In this document: in pieces, positions 21,542-34,018 of the stretch | Layout of the letters: every line of letters starts with the position of its first letter | Position numbering within the stretch: the stretch's first letter is position 1 | From: Zanthoxylum bungeanum | Lineage: Eukaryota; Streptophyta; Magnoliopsida; Sapindales; Rutaceae | Assembly: GCA_019454045.1 (NCBI GenBank) | Contig: SKCR01026792.1 | Span: forward strand, 1-64,000 | DNA: 64,000 bases | Direction of reading: 5' to 3' | The notes under the pieces: generated by a model | Told to the model about the DNA's origin: nothing | What the model saw: only the letters and a program-made list of their open reading frames with translations | Databases searched by the model: none | Translations under genes and position numbers: made by a program

Positions 21542-23707
21542 TGTAGGGGTTTTAGGGGCTAATATCCGGTAACGCAGCGGAAGCGGTGGAAAATCAAATT
21601 TTCCGATTTCAAAACTTTTTCTCGGATTAATTAAAAAACATATTTATTTAATATTCCAATAATCAAATTATGAAATAAATTCAATAAATCATATTTAAGT
21701 GAATTTACCGAATTGCCCTTACACTTGGTATTTTGTCCATTTTAGTCCGAAATTGATCTAATCAATTTTGAATGATTCTAAATCATTTCTAAGATGAACT
21801 TAGCATGTTCAAAACATCAAAACACCAAAAGCACCAAAATCCCCAAAATCTAACTCCTTGGCCGAATGCTCCCAATGGGGTGCCATTTGTGCACTTTGTC
21901 ATTTCATGCTTCAAAACACATCAAGATGTAATGGAGTTTTTGGTTTTTCTTTCTTGATTTTTCTTTCTTTTATCTCTAGCATTCTTTGCCTTCCTTTAAT
22001 GGAGTTTTGGTTAAAGTGAATTAGGTTAAAAGTAAATGAATGAAAACCAATATATACAAGCGTGGAAAAAGCCCTTGGCCGAAATTGGTAAGGCAAATTA
22101 CAAGAATATTAATTTCATCTTCATTTGTCTTTCATTTGTTCAACTTGGTTAAATATCTAAAAAAACTTTAAAGATTTTAAATTTAGTACAAATGCAACTT
22201 AGAAAAATATAACTTTTATATTTTAAGTGTCATGGCCGAAATTATCAAGAAATAAAGGAAAAGATATTTTCATTTTTCAAACAATTTTGAACAAATATCT
22301 TAAGAAGTCAAAATCAATTTGACAACATTTTCCTTTAATGTAAAGTCAAAATTTTACACTTATAATCATTTCCTAACTTTATCATTTGGTGATATATTTA
22401 TATTTAATTATATTAATCATTTAACAATTAAGTAATTAAATAATTAATAAATACAAATATATCAAATATATGTATTATATTTACTTTAAATATCTCAAAT
22501 ACATATATTGATGATATATGTCAAATACATTTATTGGACCATTTTTAATGTGTATTTAATAATATCATATATTAAATACAAATACATATTAATTAGGAAA
22601 TGACGGTTCGGCCCGTTCGCATGTATTTTTCGTTTAACGTTTAAACGATTTATAAATAATCATCATTATTCATAAATGTTGCTCTAGTGCTCTACGAGTA
22701 TGTTTTCATTATTGAGACTCTCTAGATTCAGGTATATCCGTCACGAAATCCAATTTCATGTCCATAATCTATCCACCCGTAGATTATGATGATCACGGAT
22801 AAACTAGCTGAATCATACAGGTCGAGGTCATTGCATACGTATAATCCCTCCGTCACAGGTATCCGGATAATCCCAGAGATATAGATGTAAACGTCAAATC
22901 TCTATAGGTATTATCTCGTCGACGTATCTATTAGCAATCTCTAAATAACACTCGGAACTTACTTCCGATGTATACTGTGGCCACAGATTTAACAGACTGC
23001 TAAATAATATGGACTACCTATGCTCTGTACACAGAACTGACGGATCCTATCTTGACACTCACAGGATATCCTGAGGATCGATCCACACCCAACGAACAGG
23101 CGGAGGTCGGATCTAAATAGATCGGTGACGTGACTGCCATCTAATTGTGGAGGATGTCTCATACATCCACAGTGGTGTCTCAAGTCGAAGGACCACTATG
23201 CTACTCAACCCGAGAAGATTCTTATTGACGTTGGTGTACCATCCATTAAGAATCTTCGGTGACCGTTCAGTGTTTATCCACTATAAACACCTCCACGTCT
23301 ATACGAGTCTCCATAGACTCATGGTTCATTGGGATAAACCATCGGACCAAGTCTTGATATACGACATGTACTGGTCTCAACGGATTTGACTAACCGACCC
23401 GTGTTAGCAAATCTTGACCAGAGACTATGTTTGTTGATAATATTCATATAGCAGTGACACTTCCCAATGTCAATTACAAACTAACTTTGTAACTGTGTAC
23501 TGCATTATATATTATCGGGCCTTTGTCTAATATATACATATCACTAAATCACATTTAGTTTCAATCTAATCGTAATCAGATCGAATACGTATATAAAACA
23601 AGAGGTGCAACCATAAATAAGTAATATTATGGAATAAGGGGATGTTCGTATTCATGAATCAGACATAAATACGGTCCGGATTGGCGCTCTGAGCACCAAC
23701 CCCAACA
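21542..23707 (-). repeat. L1 right LTR (2166 bp)
   Basis: It has the same ends as the left LTR. It carries a ~165-bp segment near 21925-22085 that is missing from the left copy. Confidence 0.9.
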
Positions 23708-24410
23708 ATTATTTCCTCTCTAAATTATTTTTCCTTAAATGTTTTGGTTTGTTTGTTTTGTTGTATTTTATATTCCATCTAATATTTATTTATTTTTTTT
23801 GTAAGGGAATAGATGAAGATTAAGAAATGGTGAAAATGATGAGAATGAAGAAAATGAAAAATAAATGAAAGTGAAGATGGAAAATTGTTATTTTATCATT
23901 GTATTTTATCATTTTATATTTTTTGTTGTGATAAATTTTGTAATTTTAGTTTTATATCAATAAATATCATTTTATATTTTGTTATTGTGATAAATTTTTT
24001 GTAATTTTTTTATATCACTAAAATTCATTATTATAAATTTTTAGTAACCAATTTGTAATAATTTTTATAACAAATTTTATTACTTTTGTAATGAAATTAG
24101 TTTGAGGTTAATTTGTAATCCTCCTATTCTTATACCTTTTAGCGTCGAATATTTCGACGCTAAAGGTAATAAAATGATATATATTTTTTAATATTATATC
24201 ACATTTAGCGTCGAATATTTCGTCGCTAAAGGTCACTTTTTAGCGTCGAAATTATTCGTCGCCAAATACATGTTTTAACGTCGAAATATTTTAGACGCAA
24301 AATGTTGTACTTTAGCGTCGAAATTTTTTATTTCGACGCTAATTGTCTTTCTCGTCCAAGTTTTAACGTGAAAATTAGCATCGAAAATTTCGACGCTAAT
24401 AACCTTTAGC
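23708..24410. other. CACTA-like element body and right-hand palindromic array
   Basis: AT-rich sequence without ORFs (23708-24135) is followed by several TTTAGCGTCGAAT / ATTCGACGCTAAA palindromes (24137-24410). The array is cut by the Tat Gypsy at 24416 and resumes at 34019-34079. Confidence 0.8.
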
Positions 24411-24415
24411 GTCAA

Positions 24416-26539
24416 TGTAGGCATTGTATTTTTACACATTAGCCCAATGATGAGTCCGTATGGAGGCAACTACTTCTTTAGTCATGAAAGTCGCGGGAAA
24501 CGACGTTGGAAGGGTAAAGTTGGAAATTAGCATTTGTCAGATTTAACTCGCTTGTTTCGCTTCGGGTTCGCTTGTTGGACCCTCTGTTTTAAAACACACA
24601 AACCAAACCCATAAAACACATCTCACAAATAAATAATTAAAATATTTAAAACACATCTCACAAATTAAATAATTAAACCAATTAAAATTAAACTTAATTA
24701 AATTAAATCACATCACCAATTAATTGAACTTGAAATTAATTAATTAATTCCTAATTTAAATAAAACATATTCCTAAATTAATTAAATCACCTTCCTAAAT
24801 TAAATAAATCATATCCTTAACTAAAAAGAACAAATCAAATCAATTCCCCTAATTAAAAGATTTCCTTATCACATACTAAATTAAAAATATCTCATAATTA
24901 ATACACAAATTTGATTCCTTCCCCAACAATGTAAAATCCATCCCCTTGCCTATAAAAATAACCTCTCTCCACACATTCAAACCCGGGCTGGCTCTCTCAC
25001 AAAAAATCACAAACAACAGCCAAAAGTCCCCATGCAGAAACCCTCATTCACGTAGCAACCCTTCACGCCAACTGACCACTTGTTCTCTCCCACAAAACTG
25101 ACTCACACACTCAAACAATGACCACGTGAAACTAAACCAAGCCACGCCCTTGATAAGCTCATACACCTCTCTCACACGCCTAAAGCACTCTCTTAAGCCT
25201 CCATTGCACGCCCAAGCATCCCCCTGAAGCCTCCATTGCCGCACTTCAAGATCCATAGCCTCCATTGCCGCATCTTCCCTCCATCATCAACACCCTTCAC
25301 GCCCAAGCCCTAAACTTAACCCTCCATTGCCGAGTTCCAGCCCCCATTCACAGCCCTAAACACCCTCAAATAAACCTTATTCACAGCCCTAAAGTATCAC
25401 TAACACCCTCCAAACACAGCCCCATTCGCAGCCCCAAAACAGTCCCGAAACACACCCCTCACTGCACCTTGACTGCACAGTTTCGTCCCCTGTTCTGGTC
25501 AGTTTTTTGTTGCGTCTTTAACCCCATAAACAGTCCTAAAATCACCTAAACACCATCCCCAAAACCTCCATAAAGTTTCCCTAAAAAATCCTCACAAACG
25601 CACCTCCCTAAGCCTTCAAAATCACCCAAAACAGTCCGCTAAACCATCAAGACAGTGACCTGAAACGTGAGCAGCGAAACAGCATCGAAACGGACTTGAA
25701 ACAGCAGCCCGAACAAAAAACAGCGAGGAAAGACGTTGAGTTGGTGAACTAAAAGAGTAGCGGATCATCATTCACCCTTCAACGGACGTGTAACGCCCTT
25801 TCTTAGACGATAAAAGAGGTTAGACCTGAGGGCACCTTTCTACTTATCTTCTTTATTGTTGTTTTATTTATTTTGATATATCATTGCATGAGAGTCGTTT
25901 GAAGCATGATGTGATTGTTGGATGAGCGGGATATGTGTTCTCTTTTGTGGTATATCGGATGGAAACCCGGACGTAAATTCCATAGCCGATTCCGAATGGA
26001 CGGTAGTATGGTCTGCACTCGGGATACAATGCCACGTACCACTTAAGATACACGTATCTCGTCTCATCCTAACTTGTATTTGAGCATGTTATAGACTTTA
26101 GATTATTTGTTTATTATTTAAAGCATGGTTTAATTTAGTTTTGTTATTTATTTGTTAAAGCATGTTTAGGTTGTTCATTATGCATGTTCTTAGTTTATGA
26201 TGCGTTTGGGTAATGATTTATACATGTTGATTTAATGGTTTAATATGCTTGTTGTGTTACATTGCGTGGAGTTATTTGGATGAAATCAATGTAGATCTAA
26301 GTACCCTTGAGCATGAATGTTGAATAGATTCTGTTAGTTTATTGCACAAATTATACCATCACAAGTGACATAAGTAGGGACCATTCCGAACCCAACGGTT
26401 TGAGGTCTTCCCTTGCGAGGGGTGAGTGCGGCCTTAAATCTTTGTCCCGGTTCACACCGGGTGGCGACTCCATGTTATTTCGTACTTCCCACTAGGCCGC
26501 GAGCCTAGAACAAGCGTCGCCCAGGTTCTGTTGTCTACA
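24416..26539 (+). repeat. Tat Gypsy 5' LTR
   Basis: This 2124-bp LTR matches 31887-34018 with scattered small indels and substitutions. It contains TATAAAAATAACC near 24952-24964, a likely LTR TATA box. Confidence 0.92.
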
Positions 26540-26541
26540 GT

Positions 26542-26560
26542 CTGGCGACTCCACTGGGGA
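26542..26560 (+). promoter_or_regulatory. Tat Gypsy primer-binding site
   Basis: TGGCGACTCCACTGGGGA starts two bases after the LTR. It resembles the tRNA-Arg-type sites known from Ogre/Tat elements. The tRNA match itself was not checked. Confidence 0.7.
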
Positions 26561-27440
26561 TATTAGAGAATTGGCCTCGAAATCATGTCTTGTGATGTGT
26601 ATAATTTGTGCATTAGTTGACCATTTCTATAGTGGGTTGAAGGGGTTAATCAAAGGCTTTGTTGAAGCTAGGTGATGTTGGGTGTCTTCCTTCACTCACT
26701 ACCCTTCGGGGAAAAGCTGTGAAGGCACCTAGATAAATCATTACTTACTCGTTGTGACATACTAGTTTGGAGGACTCGTTGTTTATTCCTGACACCAAGC
26801 GATAAGAGCCTAAGGGGCTTGGGTACTTAAGAGAGCCTCGCTCCACCTTCCCTCTGGGGAATCTACAACGGAAAAATCCATTCGACAGTTAGTCACACAC
26901 CGTAACTCGTTGGCACGTACCGTAAGGTATAAAAAAGGTGCACTCACTTGGTCGCTTGAACCCTTGAGTGGGGAGTCCTAGTTGTGGGTAATCCTTCGTC
27001 AAACGAGAGCCTTTGTCCACACGCCCCGTGAACCCACTTGTGAAACTTAGCCTTGAAAGAACCGGTAGTTATTTATTTTATGTTTGTGTGTTGGACCACC
27101 GTCATTTGGATCCAGTTGGACCTTTTGTCAAAAGATGTGAACTTGTTGGGCCATTTAAACTGGGGCAAGTTTGTGTCCTTTGACAGTTGGGCCAAAAGCT
27201 TCTAAAATGCCGATGGGCCACTTTGTGAATGGGCCTTTTATCATTTGAAGTCATTTAGCCATATCATTGTAAAGTGTAAACCTGTTGGGCCTTTTCAACT
27301 GGGACAAGTTTGCACCGCGCAATGGTGCGATTGAATGCTTTAAAATGATAATGGGCCAACTTATATTCCATGCATCGCATACATCTCATGCATCTCATGC
27401 ATACATGCATCATGTTAACCCTTGTGTCTTAAAAGCCATC
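26561..27440 (+). other. Tat Gypsy leader fused to the deletion point
   Basis: Non-coding. Two imperfect copies of a GTTGGGCC...TTTxAACTGGGxCAAG segment lie near 27140-27180 and 27280-27320. CATGCAT repeats occur near 27365-27410. The leader joins the RT thumb coding sequence near 27450, so roughly all of gag, protease and the RT palm were removed. Confidence 0.65.
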
Positions 27441-27449
27441 ATGGATACC

Positions 27450-27818
27450 CGTTGGGTTAGAAAAAAAAGAAGTCAGAGCATTCCTTGGGAAAATCCAGTA
27501 TATCAGTCGGTTCATTGCAAAGTTGACGTCATTATGTGAGCCCATCTTCAAGTTGTTGAGGAAAGATCACCCGGTAAAGTGGAACGAGCAGTGTCAGGAA
27601 GCATTTGACAGAATAAGGGAATATTTGGTGAAACCTCCCGTTCTGAGACCTCCGAAACAGGGCAGACCTTTGGTGCTTTATTTGTCTATTGAACCCGAAG
27701 TGCTGGGGGCGATGATGGTACAAGCCGATGAGACAGGAGTAGAGCACGCCATCTACTACCTCAGTAAGAAGCTGCTTCCGTACGAAGCCCGCTATCAGGA
27801 AGTAGAGAAGATTTTTTA
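27450..27818 (+). pseudogene. Tat RT thumb and gypsy RNase H remnant
   Basis: It begins at the RT thumb (VRAFLGKIQYISRFIAKLT in shifted frame near 27470-27530) and continues through the RNase H-like domain (LVLYLSIEPEVLGAMMVQAD ... IYYLSKKLLPYEARYQEVEK). The usual catalytic Asp of this RNase H is replaced in the YLSIEPE stretch, as commonly seen in Tat elements, where this domain has decayed. A missing T in the T-run near 27810 breaks the frame into the next segment. Confidence 0.8.
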
Positions 27819-27830
27819 GCAGTAGTATGG

Positions 27831-28975
27831 GTGTCCAGGAAATTACGCCACTATTTCCAGTCTTACAAGATCCAAGTGGTCGCAAAGGAGAATCCTTTTA
27901 AGTATCTACATTCGGTGCCTTCACTAGTTGGAAAGATGGGCAGATGGTTAGTACTGTTGACTAAATTTGACATCGAGTACCTCACTTCAAAGGTAATCAA
28001 AGGGCGAGCCGTGGCAGAATTCCTAGCCTTACAACCTGTTGAAGGGGATCAGTACAATTTTGAATTCCCCGACGAAGAAATCCAAGCTATAGCAGTCCAA
28101 GGTTGGAAGATGTATTTTGATGGAGCAGTGAACTGCAAAGGAGCCGGAATCGGTATTGTAATAGTAACCCCTGGAGGAGAGAGTTTGCCTATGGCCAGGA
28201 GGTTGACGTTCAGGGTAACTAATAACATGGCTGAATATGAAGCATGTGCATTTGGGTTGACTGCATTAATAGCCTTGAGGGCTACGAACGTGGATGTTTA
28301 CGGAGATTCAATGTTGGTGATCCGACAGATGCAAGGAGAATGGGAGTTAAAGGAAGAACGGTTGAAGCCGTACTTATTCCACCTCAGAAACCTAGCACAG
28401 GCTATCCCTAACTGCAAATTTCAGCACTTGCCTCGGGAAGAAAATCAGATGGCAGATGCATTGGCAACGCTAGCCGCAACCTGGGAGAATCCAGAAATTG
28501 GTGATGAGACCACTTGTGTTGACAACGGCCAGCAATCGGTTTATGAGATAGAGAGGATCTTGGGAGTAGAGGTCGATGACGGAAAACCTTGGTATCATGA
28601 TATTCAAAAGTATCTGGAACATAGGGAATTCCCAGAGGAAGGGAGCAGAAAAGACAGAATCGTCATTCAGAAGTTGGCTGCTCAATATGTGAGTCTGAAG
28701 GGAGAACTCTACAAGAGGCAAGCGAACGGTGTTCAGCTGAAATGCTTGAGAAAGGAAGAAGCTCAGAAGATAATGGATGAAGTGCATGCTGGCGTCTGTG
28801 GACCGCATATGAAAGGATTGAACTTGTCCCGCAAGATTGTGAGACAAGGCTTTTACTGGTCAACCATGGAAGCCGACTGCGCGAAGCTGGTAAGGTACTG
28901 TCATGATTGTCAAGCGCACGGGAATTTGAATCATTTGCCGCATACAGAATTAGACGGGTTTGTCAGAACCGTGGC
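27831..28975 (+). pseudogene. Tat archaeal-type RNase H and integrase zinc-binding domain
   Basis: The segment finishes the gypsy RNase H (RKLRHYFQSYKIQV). The second RNase H (about 28110-28500) keeps all acidic residues: YFDGAVN, EYEACAFG, VYGDSMLVI and NQMADALA. Next is the integrase HHCC finger (HAGVCGPHMKG ... CHDCQAHGN, near 28785-28925). The frame breaks near 28970 just before the integrase core. A conserved aRNH in an otherwise dead copy suggests recent descent from a working element. Confidence 0.87.
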
Positions 28976-29838
28976 CTTTCTCAGCATGGGGAATTGATAT
29001 GATCGGAGAGATTCGGCCGAATGCGTCAAACGGACATCGCTTTATAGTGGTAGCAGTGGACTACTTCTCGAAATGGGTAGAAGCCGAGTCATTCCGTAAT
29101 GTCACGGCAAAACAAATGGCTAAGTTCATAGCCCGGAATCTCATATGCCGGTACGGTATGCCGCATCATGTGGTTACGGACAATGGAGTCCAGTTTCATG
29201 GAGAGACCAAGGCATGTTACAGAGGTATGGGATAGGTCATCATAAGTCTTCACCATACAGACCGCAGGCTAATGGAGCAGTTGAGGCAGCCAACAAGACA
29301 ATAAAGACGATTCTGGCGAAGATGACGGAGAATTACAAAGACTGGGCTGATAAGCTGTCGTATGCCTTATGGGGATACAGAACTTCTGTAAGGACAGCAA
29401 CTGGAGCTACGCCTTACTCTTTAGTCTATGGAATAGAAGCGGTACTGCCGGTGGAAGTTGAGATACAGTCCATGCGGGTGTTAGCAGAAGCAGAATTGCC
29501 TGAACAAGAATGGACCTCGCAGAGGTTTGAGCAGTTAGCGTTGATGGATGAGAAGAGATGAAGTCCTTGCATCACATGCACAGATATATCAGAAGAGGTT
29601 GGCCAGAGCATTTAATAAGAAGGTGCGTCCTACCAAGATCAAGAAAGGTGATCTGGTACTTAAGCAGTCGAAGCCGTCGACGACAGACCCAAGAGGGAAG
29701 TTCAGACCAAATTGGGAAGGACCATACATTGTTCAGAAGGTAATGGGAAATGGAGCAGTGAGACTGTCGGACTTGGAAGGGAATGATTTCACCGAGCCGA
29801 TCAATGTTGACAGATTGAAGTTGTATTTTGCCTGAGGG
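28960..29838 (+). pseudogene. Tat integrase core and C-terminal domain
   Basis: Three overlapping frames together cover the integrase: SAWGIDMIGEIRP (first Asp), VVTDNGVQFHGE (second Asp), then after a shift near 29220 SSPYRPQANGAVEAANKTIK (catalytic Glu). After another shift near 29550 comes the C-terminal GDLVLKQSKP ... GKFRPNWEGPYIV block. It ends at TGA 29833-29835. There is no chromodomain, consistent with Tat rather than chromovirus. Confidence 0.85.
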
Positions 29839-31100
29839 ACAGAAGACTGAATAGTCATCCGCAGAAGACCTAATCGAACGGGATAAAGAGAACTCATGCA
29901 TGCATGCACACATATAACCCATTATTGCATTCTTTTTTTTGCTTGTTTTGTGTTTTTGTTTTATATTCACAGGTATCGAAGAATAAAAGAGAAAGCGGCA
30001 AAGACAAGCTAATCAGAAACAACGAAAACACTGTATTGAATTTGAGAAGAAATCCTAGGCCTGAGGTCCATATCGGTGTTAAGATTCATATGGTAATCTA
30101 AGGGTTAAGGCCCATTTTGAGTTTGAATTTCGGGTATGGATCCTGGGGGCGAAGCCCACATGGTCAGCAGTAAAGAGAAAGAATTCCTTTGATTGAGTGA
30201 GTGAGTGAGTAAAAAAAAAAAAAAAAAAAAAGTGAGAGATAAGTCTTTGATGGTTAAACATATGTCCGATGATGACATTATGTGCTGTAGGGAGAAGCCT
30301 TAGAAGCGAGAAGCGCGAGACGCGCTCTATCCGGTATTCTGAATGGATTGATCTCAGCTGGACTCATGAAGCACTTGATAAAGGTATCTCAACAGTAGAA
30401 GCCTGAGCGGTTGATGAGATGACTAGTTGAAGAGATTGTGGATTGGTGAATGACTGTTTGCCTGGATGTCCACACTGATTTTCCTTTGCTACGATACATG
30501 ATATGGTTGGAAAATAAAGAAAGAAAAGTCTCTACAATGAAAAGAAAAGAAATAGACCGCCTATAACCGATAAGCATGAAGCTACCCATGGGCGAGTATT
30601 AGGACCACCATGAGGAGAAATGCTACCTTAAAGGGTAGGTGAGTCAGAAAAAGAAAAAGAGAAAAGAAAAGAAAAAAAAAAAAAAAAAAGAAAAAATGAA
30701 GGAAAATAATGAAAAGAAAGAGACGATGCAATAAAAGAAGACCATATCATGTTAAGTATGCTACAGTAATCACAGAATGTGACCCAGACATCCAGGTTGG
30801 TTAGACCCACTGATCCGATTCTCCGAAGCGAAATCATCGAGTTGGCTGACTTAAGGAATAAGCTGCGAAGGAGCCTTAGCACACACACACACTAGGAGTC
30901 TGGTTCAGATCACCCATTCAGGGGATTGGGTTTGAGTGTGTCGAATACTTTGAAGATTCTTTGGCTTTGACGCGAAGCATCTATTGAGGACAAAAATATG
31001 TTTAGCTATCAAGATTATCTCAAAGAGAGGCACTACAGTGTGCAAAATAGAGAATCGGCATCAGTAGTAGACCTGCCGGGTATGGCATTCTGTGGGCGAG
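29839..31100 (+). other. Tat 3' untranslated region
   Basis: Non-coding. It contains a GTGA repeat plus A21 (30195-30231) and a purine-rich tract (30646-30724). No gene is recognised. It leads into the tandem array. Confidence 0.7.
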
Positions 31101-31770
31101 GCCGACATTGGTTCAAATCAGTTTCAGCCAGGTACGACACTCCAGGCATGGAGGTATCAGATCACCCAGGTACGGCACTCCGGGTATGGAGATATCAGAT
31201 CAGTTCAGCCAGGTACGACACTCCGGGTATGGAGATATCAGATCAGCCAGGTACGGTACTCCGGGTATGGAGATATCAGATCAGCCAGATACGGCACTCC
31301 GGTATGGAGAGAGCAGTTCATCATTCAGCCAGGTACGACACTCTGGTATGGAGATATCAGATCAGTTCAGCCAGGTACGGCACTCCGGACATGGAGATAT
31401 CACTGCGACACCCTAGGTACGGGGTTAGCATTCAGACCACAGCGACGCCCTAGGTACGGGGTTGCACGCCAGGTACGGCATGTGGACTACTCAGACATTT
31501 GTGGCTCTCTAGGTACGGAGGCGTCACCGCGACACCATAGGTACGGGGTTAGCATTCAGACCACAGCGACGCCCTAGGTACGGGGTTAGCACACCAGGTA
31601 CGGCATGTGGACTATTCAGACATTTGTGGCACTCTAGGTACGGAGGCGTCACTGCGACACCCTAGGTATGGGGTTAGCACTCAGACAACCAACATCATCA
31701 CTGCGGCACTCTAGGTACAGAGACGCAACCGCGACGCCCTAGGTACGGGGTTTAGCATTATCAACTCTGC
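31101..31770. repeat. Minisatellite array in the Tat 3' UTR
   Basis: About 18 copies of the core (C/T)AGGTACGG(C/G) occur. Sub-array A (about 31130-31410) has 38-43-bp units with AGGTACG..ACTCCGG.TATGGAGATATCAG. Sub-array B (31414-31770) has a higher-order period of ~125 bp built from four shorter units (start points 31414, 31538, 31663). ORFs read through it are artefacts of the repeat. Such arrays at this position are a known feature of Tat elements and a proposed source of satellites. Confidence 0.92.
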
Positions 31771-31872
31771 ACATCAGGCAGACTAGGTGACAGCTGGCGA
31801 GCCAGGTAAGTAAAAATACATTGCACGTACTTTGATAGGATTGTCATTGTCACACACTGCACAAGTCCCATC

Positions 31873-31886
31873 AAAGTGGGGGCGAC
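31873..31886 (+). promoter_or_regulatory. Tat polypurine tract
   Basis: AAAGTGGGGGCGAC lies directly before the 3' LTR, the expected site for plus-strand DNA priming. Confidence 0.8.
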
Positions 31887-34018
31887 TGTAGGCATTGTAT
31901 TTTTACACATTAGCCCAATGATGAGTCTCGTATGGAGGCAACTACTTCTTTAGTCATGAAAGTCGCGGGAAACGGACGTTGGAAGGGTAAAGTTGGAAAT
32001 TAGCATTTTGTCAGATTTAACTCGCTTGTTTCGCTTCGGGTTCGCTTGTTGGACCTCTGTTTTAAAACACACCAAACCCATTAAAACACATCTCACAAAT
32101 TAAATAATTAAAATATTTAAAACACATCTCACAAATTAAATAATTAAAACCAATTAAAATTAAACTTAAATTAAATTAAATCACATTCACCAATTAAATT
32201 GAACTTGAAATAAATTAAATTAAATTCCTAATTTAAATAAAACACATTCCAAATTAAATTAAATCACCTTCCTAAATTAAATAAATCATATCCTTAACTA
32301 AAAAGAACAAATCAAATCAATTCCCCTAATTAAAAGATTTCCTTATCACATACTAAATTAAAAATATCTCATAATTAATACACAAATTTGATTCCTTCCC
32401 CAACAAGGTAAAATCCATCCCCTTGCCTATAAAAATAACCTCTCTCCACACATTCAAACCCGGGCTGGCTCTCTCACGAAAAATCACAAACAACAGCCAA
32501 AAGTCCCCCATGCAGAAACCCTCATTCACGTAGCAACCCTTCACGCCAACTGACCACTTGTTCTCTCCCACAAAACTGACTCACACACTCAAACAATTGA
32601 CCATGTGAACTAAACCAAGCCACGCCCTTGATAAGCTCATACACCTCTCTCACACGCCTAAAGCACTCTCTTAAGCCTCCATTGCACGCCCAAGCATCCC
32701 CCTGAAGCCTCCATTGCCGCACCTTCAAGATCCAATAGCCTCCATTGCCGCATCTTCCCTCCATCATCAACACCCTTCACGCCCAAGCCCTAAACTTAAC
32801 CCTCCATTGCCGAGTTCCAGCCCCCATTCACAGCCCTAAAACACCCTAAAATAAACCTTATTCACAGCCCTAAAGTAGCACTAAAAACCCTCCAAACACA
32901 GCCCCATTCGCAGCCCCAAAACAGTCCCGAAACACCCCTCACTGCACCTTGAACTGCACAGTTTCGTCCCCTGTTCTGGTCAGTTTTTTGTTGCGTCTTT
33001 AACCCATAAAACAGTCCTAAAATCACCTAAACACCATCCCCAAAACCTCCATAAAGTTTCCCTAAAAAATCCTCACAAACGCACCTCCCTAAGCCTTCAA
33101 AATCACCCAAAACAGTCCGCTAAACCATCAAGACAGTGACCTGAAACGTAGCAGCGAAACAGCAGCGAAACGAACTTGAAACAGCAGCCCGAACAGAAAA
33201 CAGCGAGGAAAGACGTTGAGTTGGTGAACTAAAAGAGTAGCGGGTCATTCACCCTTCCAACGGACATGTAACGCCCTTTCTTAGACGACAAAAGAGGTTA
33301 GACCTGAGGGCACCTTTCTACTTATCTTCTTTATTGTTGTTTTATTTATTTTGATATATCATTGCATGAGAGTCGTTTGAAGCATGATGTGATTGTTGGA
33401 TGAGCGGGATATGTGTTCTCTTTTGTGGTATATCGGATGGAAACCCGGACGTAAATTCCATAGCCGATTCCGAATGGACGGTAGTATGGTCTGCACTCGG
33501 GATACAATGCCACGTACCACTTAAGATACACGTATCTCGTCTCAATCCTAACTTGTATTTGAGCATGTTATAGACTTTAGATTATTTGTTTATTATTTAA
33601 AGCATGGTTTAATTTAGTTTGTTATTTATTTGTTAAAGCATGTTTAGGGTGTTCATTATGCATGTTCTTAGTTTATGATGCGTTTGGGTAATGATTTATA
33701 CATGTTGATTTAATGGTTTAATATGCTTGTTGTGTTACATTGCGTGGAGTTATTTGGATGAAAACATGTTAGATCTAAGTACCCTTGAGCATGAATGTTG
33801 AATAGATTCGGTTAGTTTATTGCACAAATTATACCATCACAAGTGACATAAGTAAGGGACCATTCCGAACCCAACGGTTTGAGGTCTTCCCTTGCGAGGG
33901 GTGAGTGCGGCCTTAAATCTTTGTCCCGGTTCACACCGGGTGGCGACTCCATGTTATTTCGTACTTCCCAACTAGGCCGCGAGCCTAGAACAGCGTCGCC
34001 CAGGTTCTGTTGTCTACA
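31887..34018 (+). repeat. Tat Gypsy 3' LTR
   Basis: This 2132-bp copy has the same termini as the 5' LTR and is followed by the GTCAA duplication at 34019-34023. It differs from the left LTR by many single-base indels (for example GAGTCTCG vs GAGTCCG near the start). Confidence 0.92.

Larger units (their letters stand above)
14996..23707 (-). mobile_element. L1 family: non-coding LTR retroelement with tandem LTR arrangement
   Basis: Two LTRs (15312-17349 and 21542-23707) run TGTAGGGGTTTTAGGGG ... ACCAACCCCAACA and enclose a 4.2-kb internal region with no recognisable gag or pol. A primer-binding site precedes each LTR on its left, giving minus orientation. A 315-bp piece of the PBS-proximal internal region (14996-15311) also lies left of the left LTR, so the structure is LTR-internal-LTR-partial internal. 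No matching TSD exists, as expected after such rearrangement. It resembles a LARD-type non-autonomous element. Confidence 0.82.
24416..34018 (+). mobile_element. Tat-lineage Ty3/Gypsy retrotransposon, internally deleted
   Basis: LTRs of 2124 and 2132 bp begin TGTAGGCATTG and end GTTGTCTACA. Perfect GTCAA duplications flank the element (24411-24415 and 34019-34023). A PBS follows the left LTR and a purine tract precedes the right one. The pol remnant has an extra archaeal-type RNase H between the RT-linked RNase H and integrase, the hallmark of the Tat/Ogre/Retand group. Gag, protease and the RT fingers/palm are deleted. A tandem repeat lies between integrase and the 3' LTR. Several frameshifts make it non-autonomous. 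Confidence 0.9.

Noticed and set aside
30998..31577. Overlapping open frames of 100-160 codons in 31.0-31.6 kb
   Set aside because: They run in several frames through the AGGTACGG minisatellite and their repetitive products follow the DNA repeat, so they are not genes.
31101..31770. CRISPR-like array
   Set aside because: Units are variable, unequal in length and lack unique spacers. It is a plant minisatellite inside a Gypsy element.
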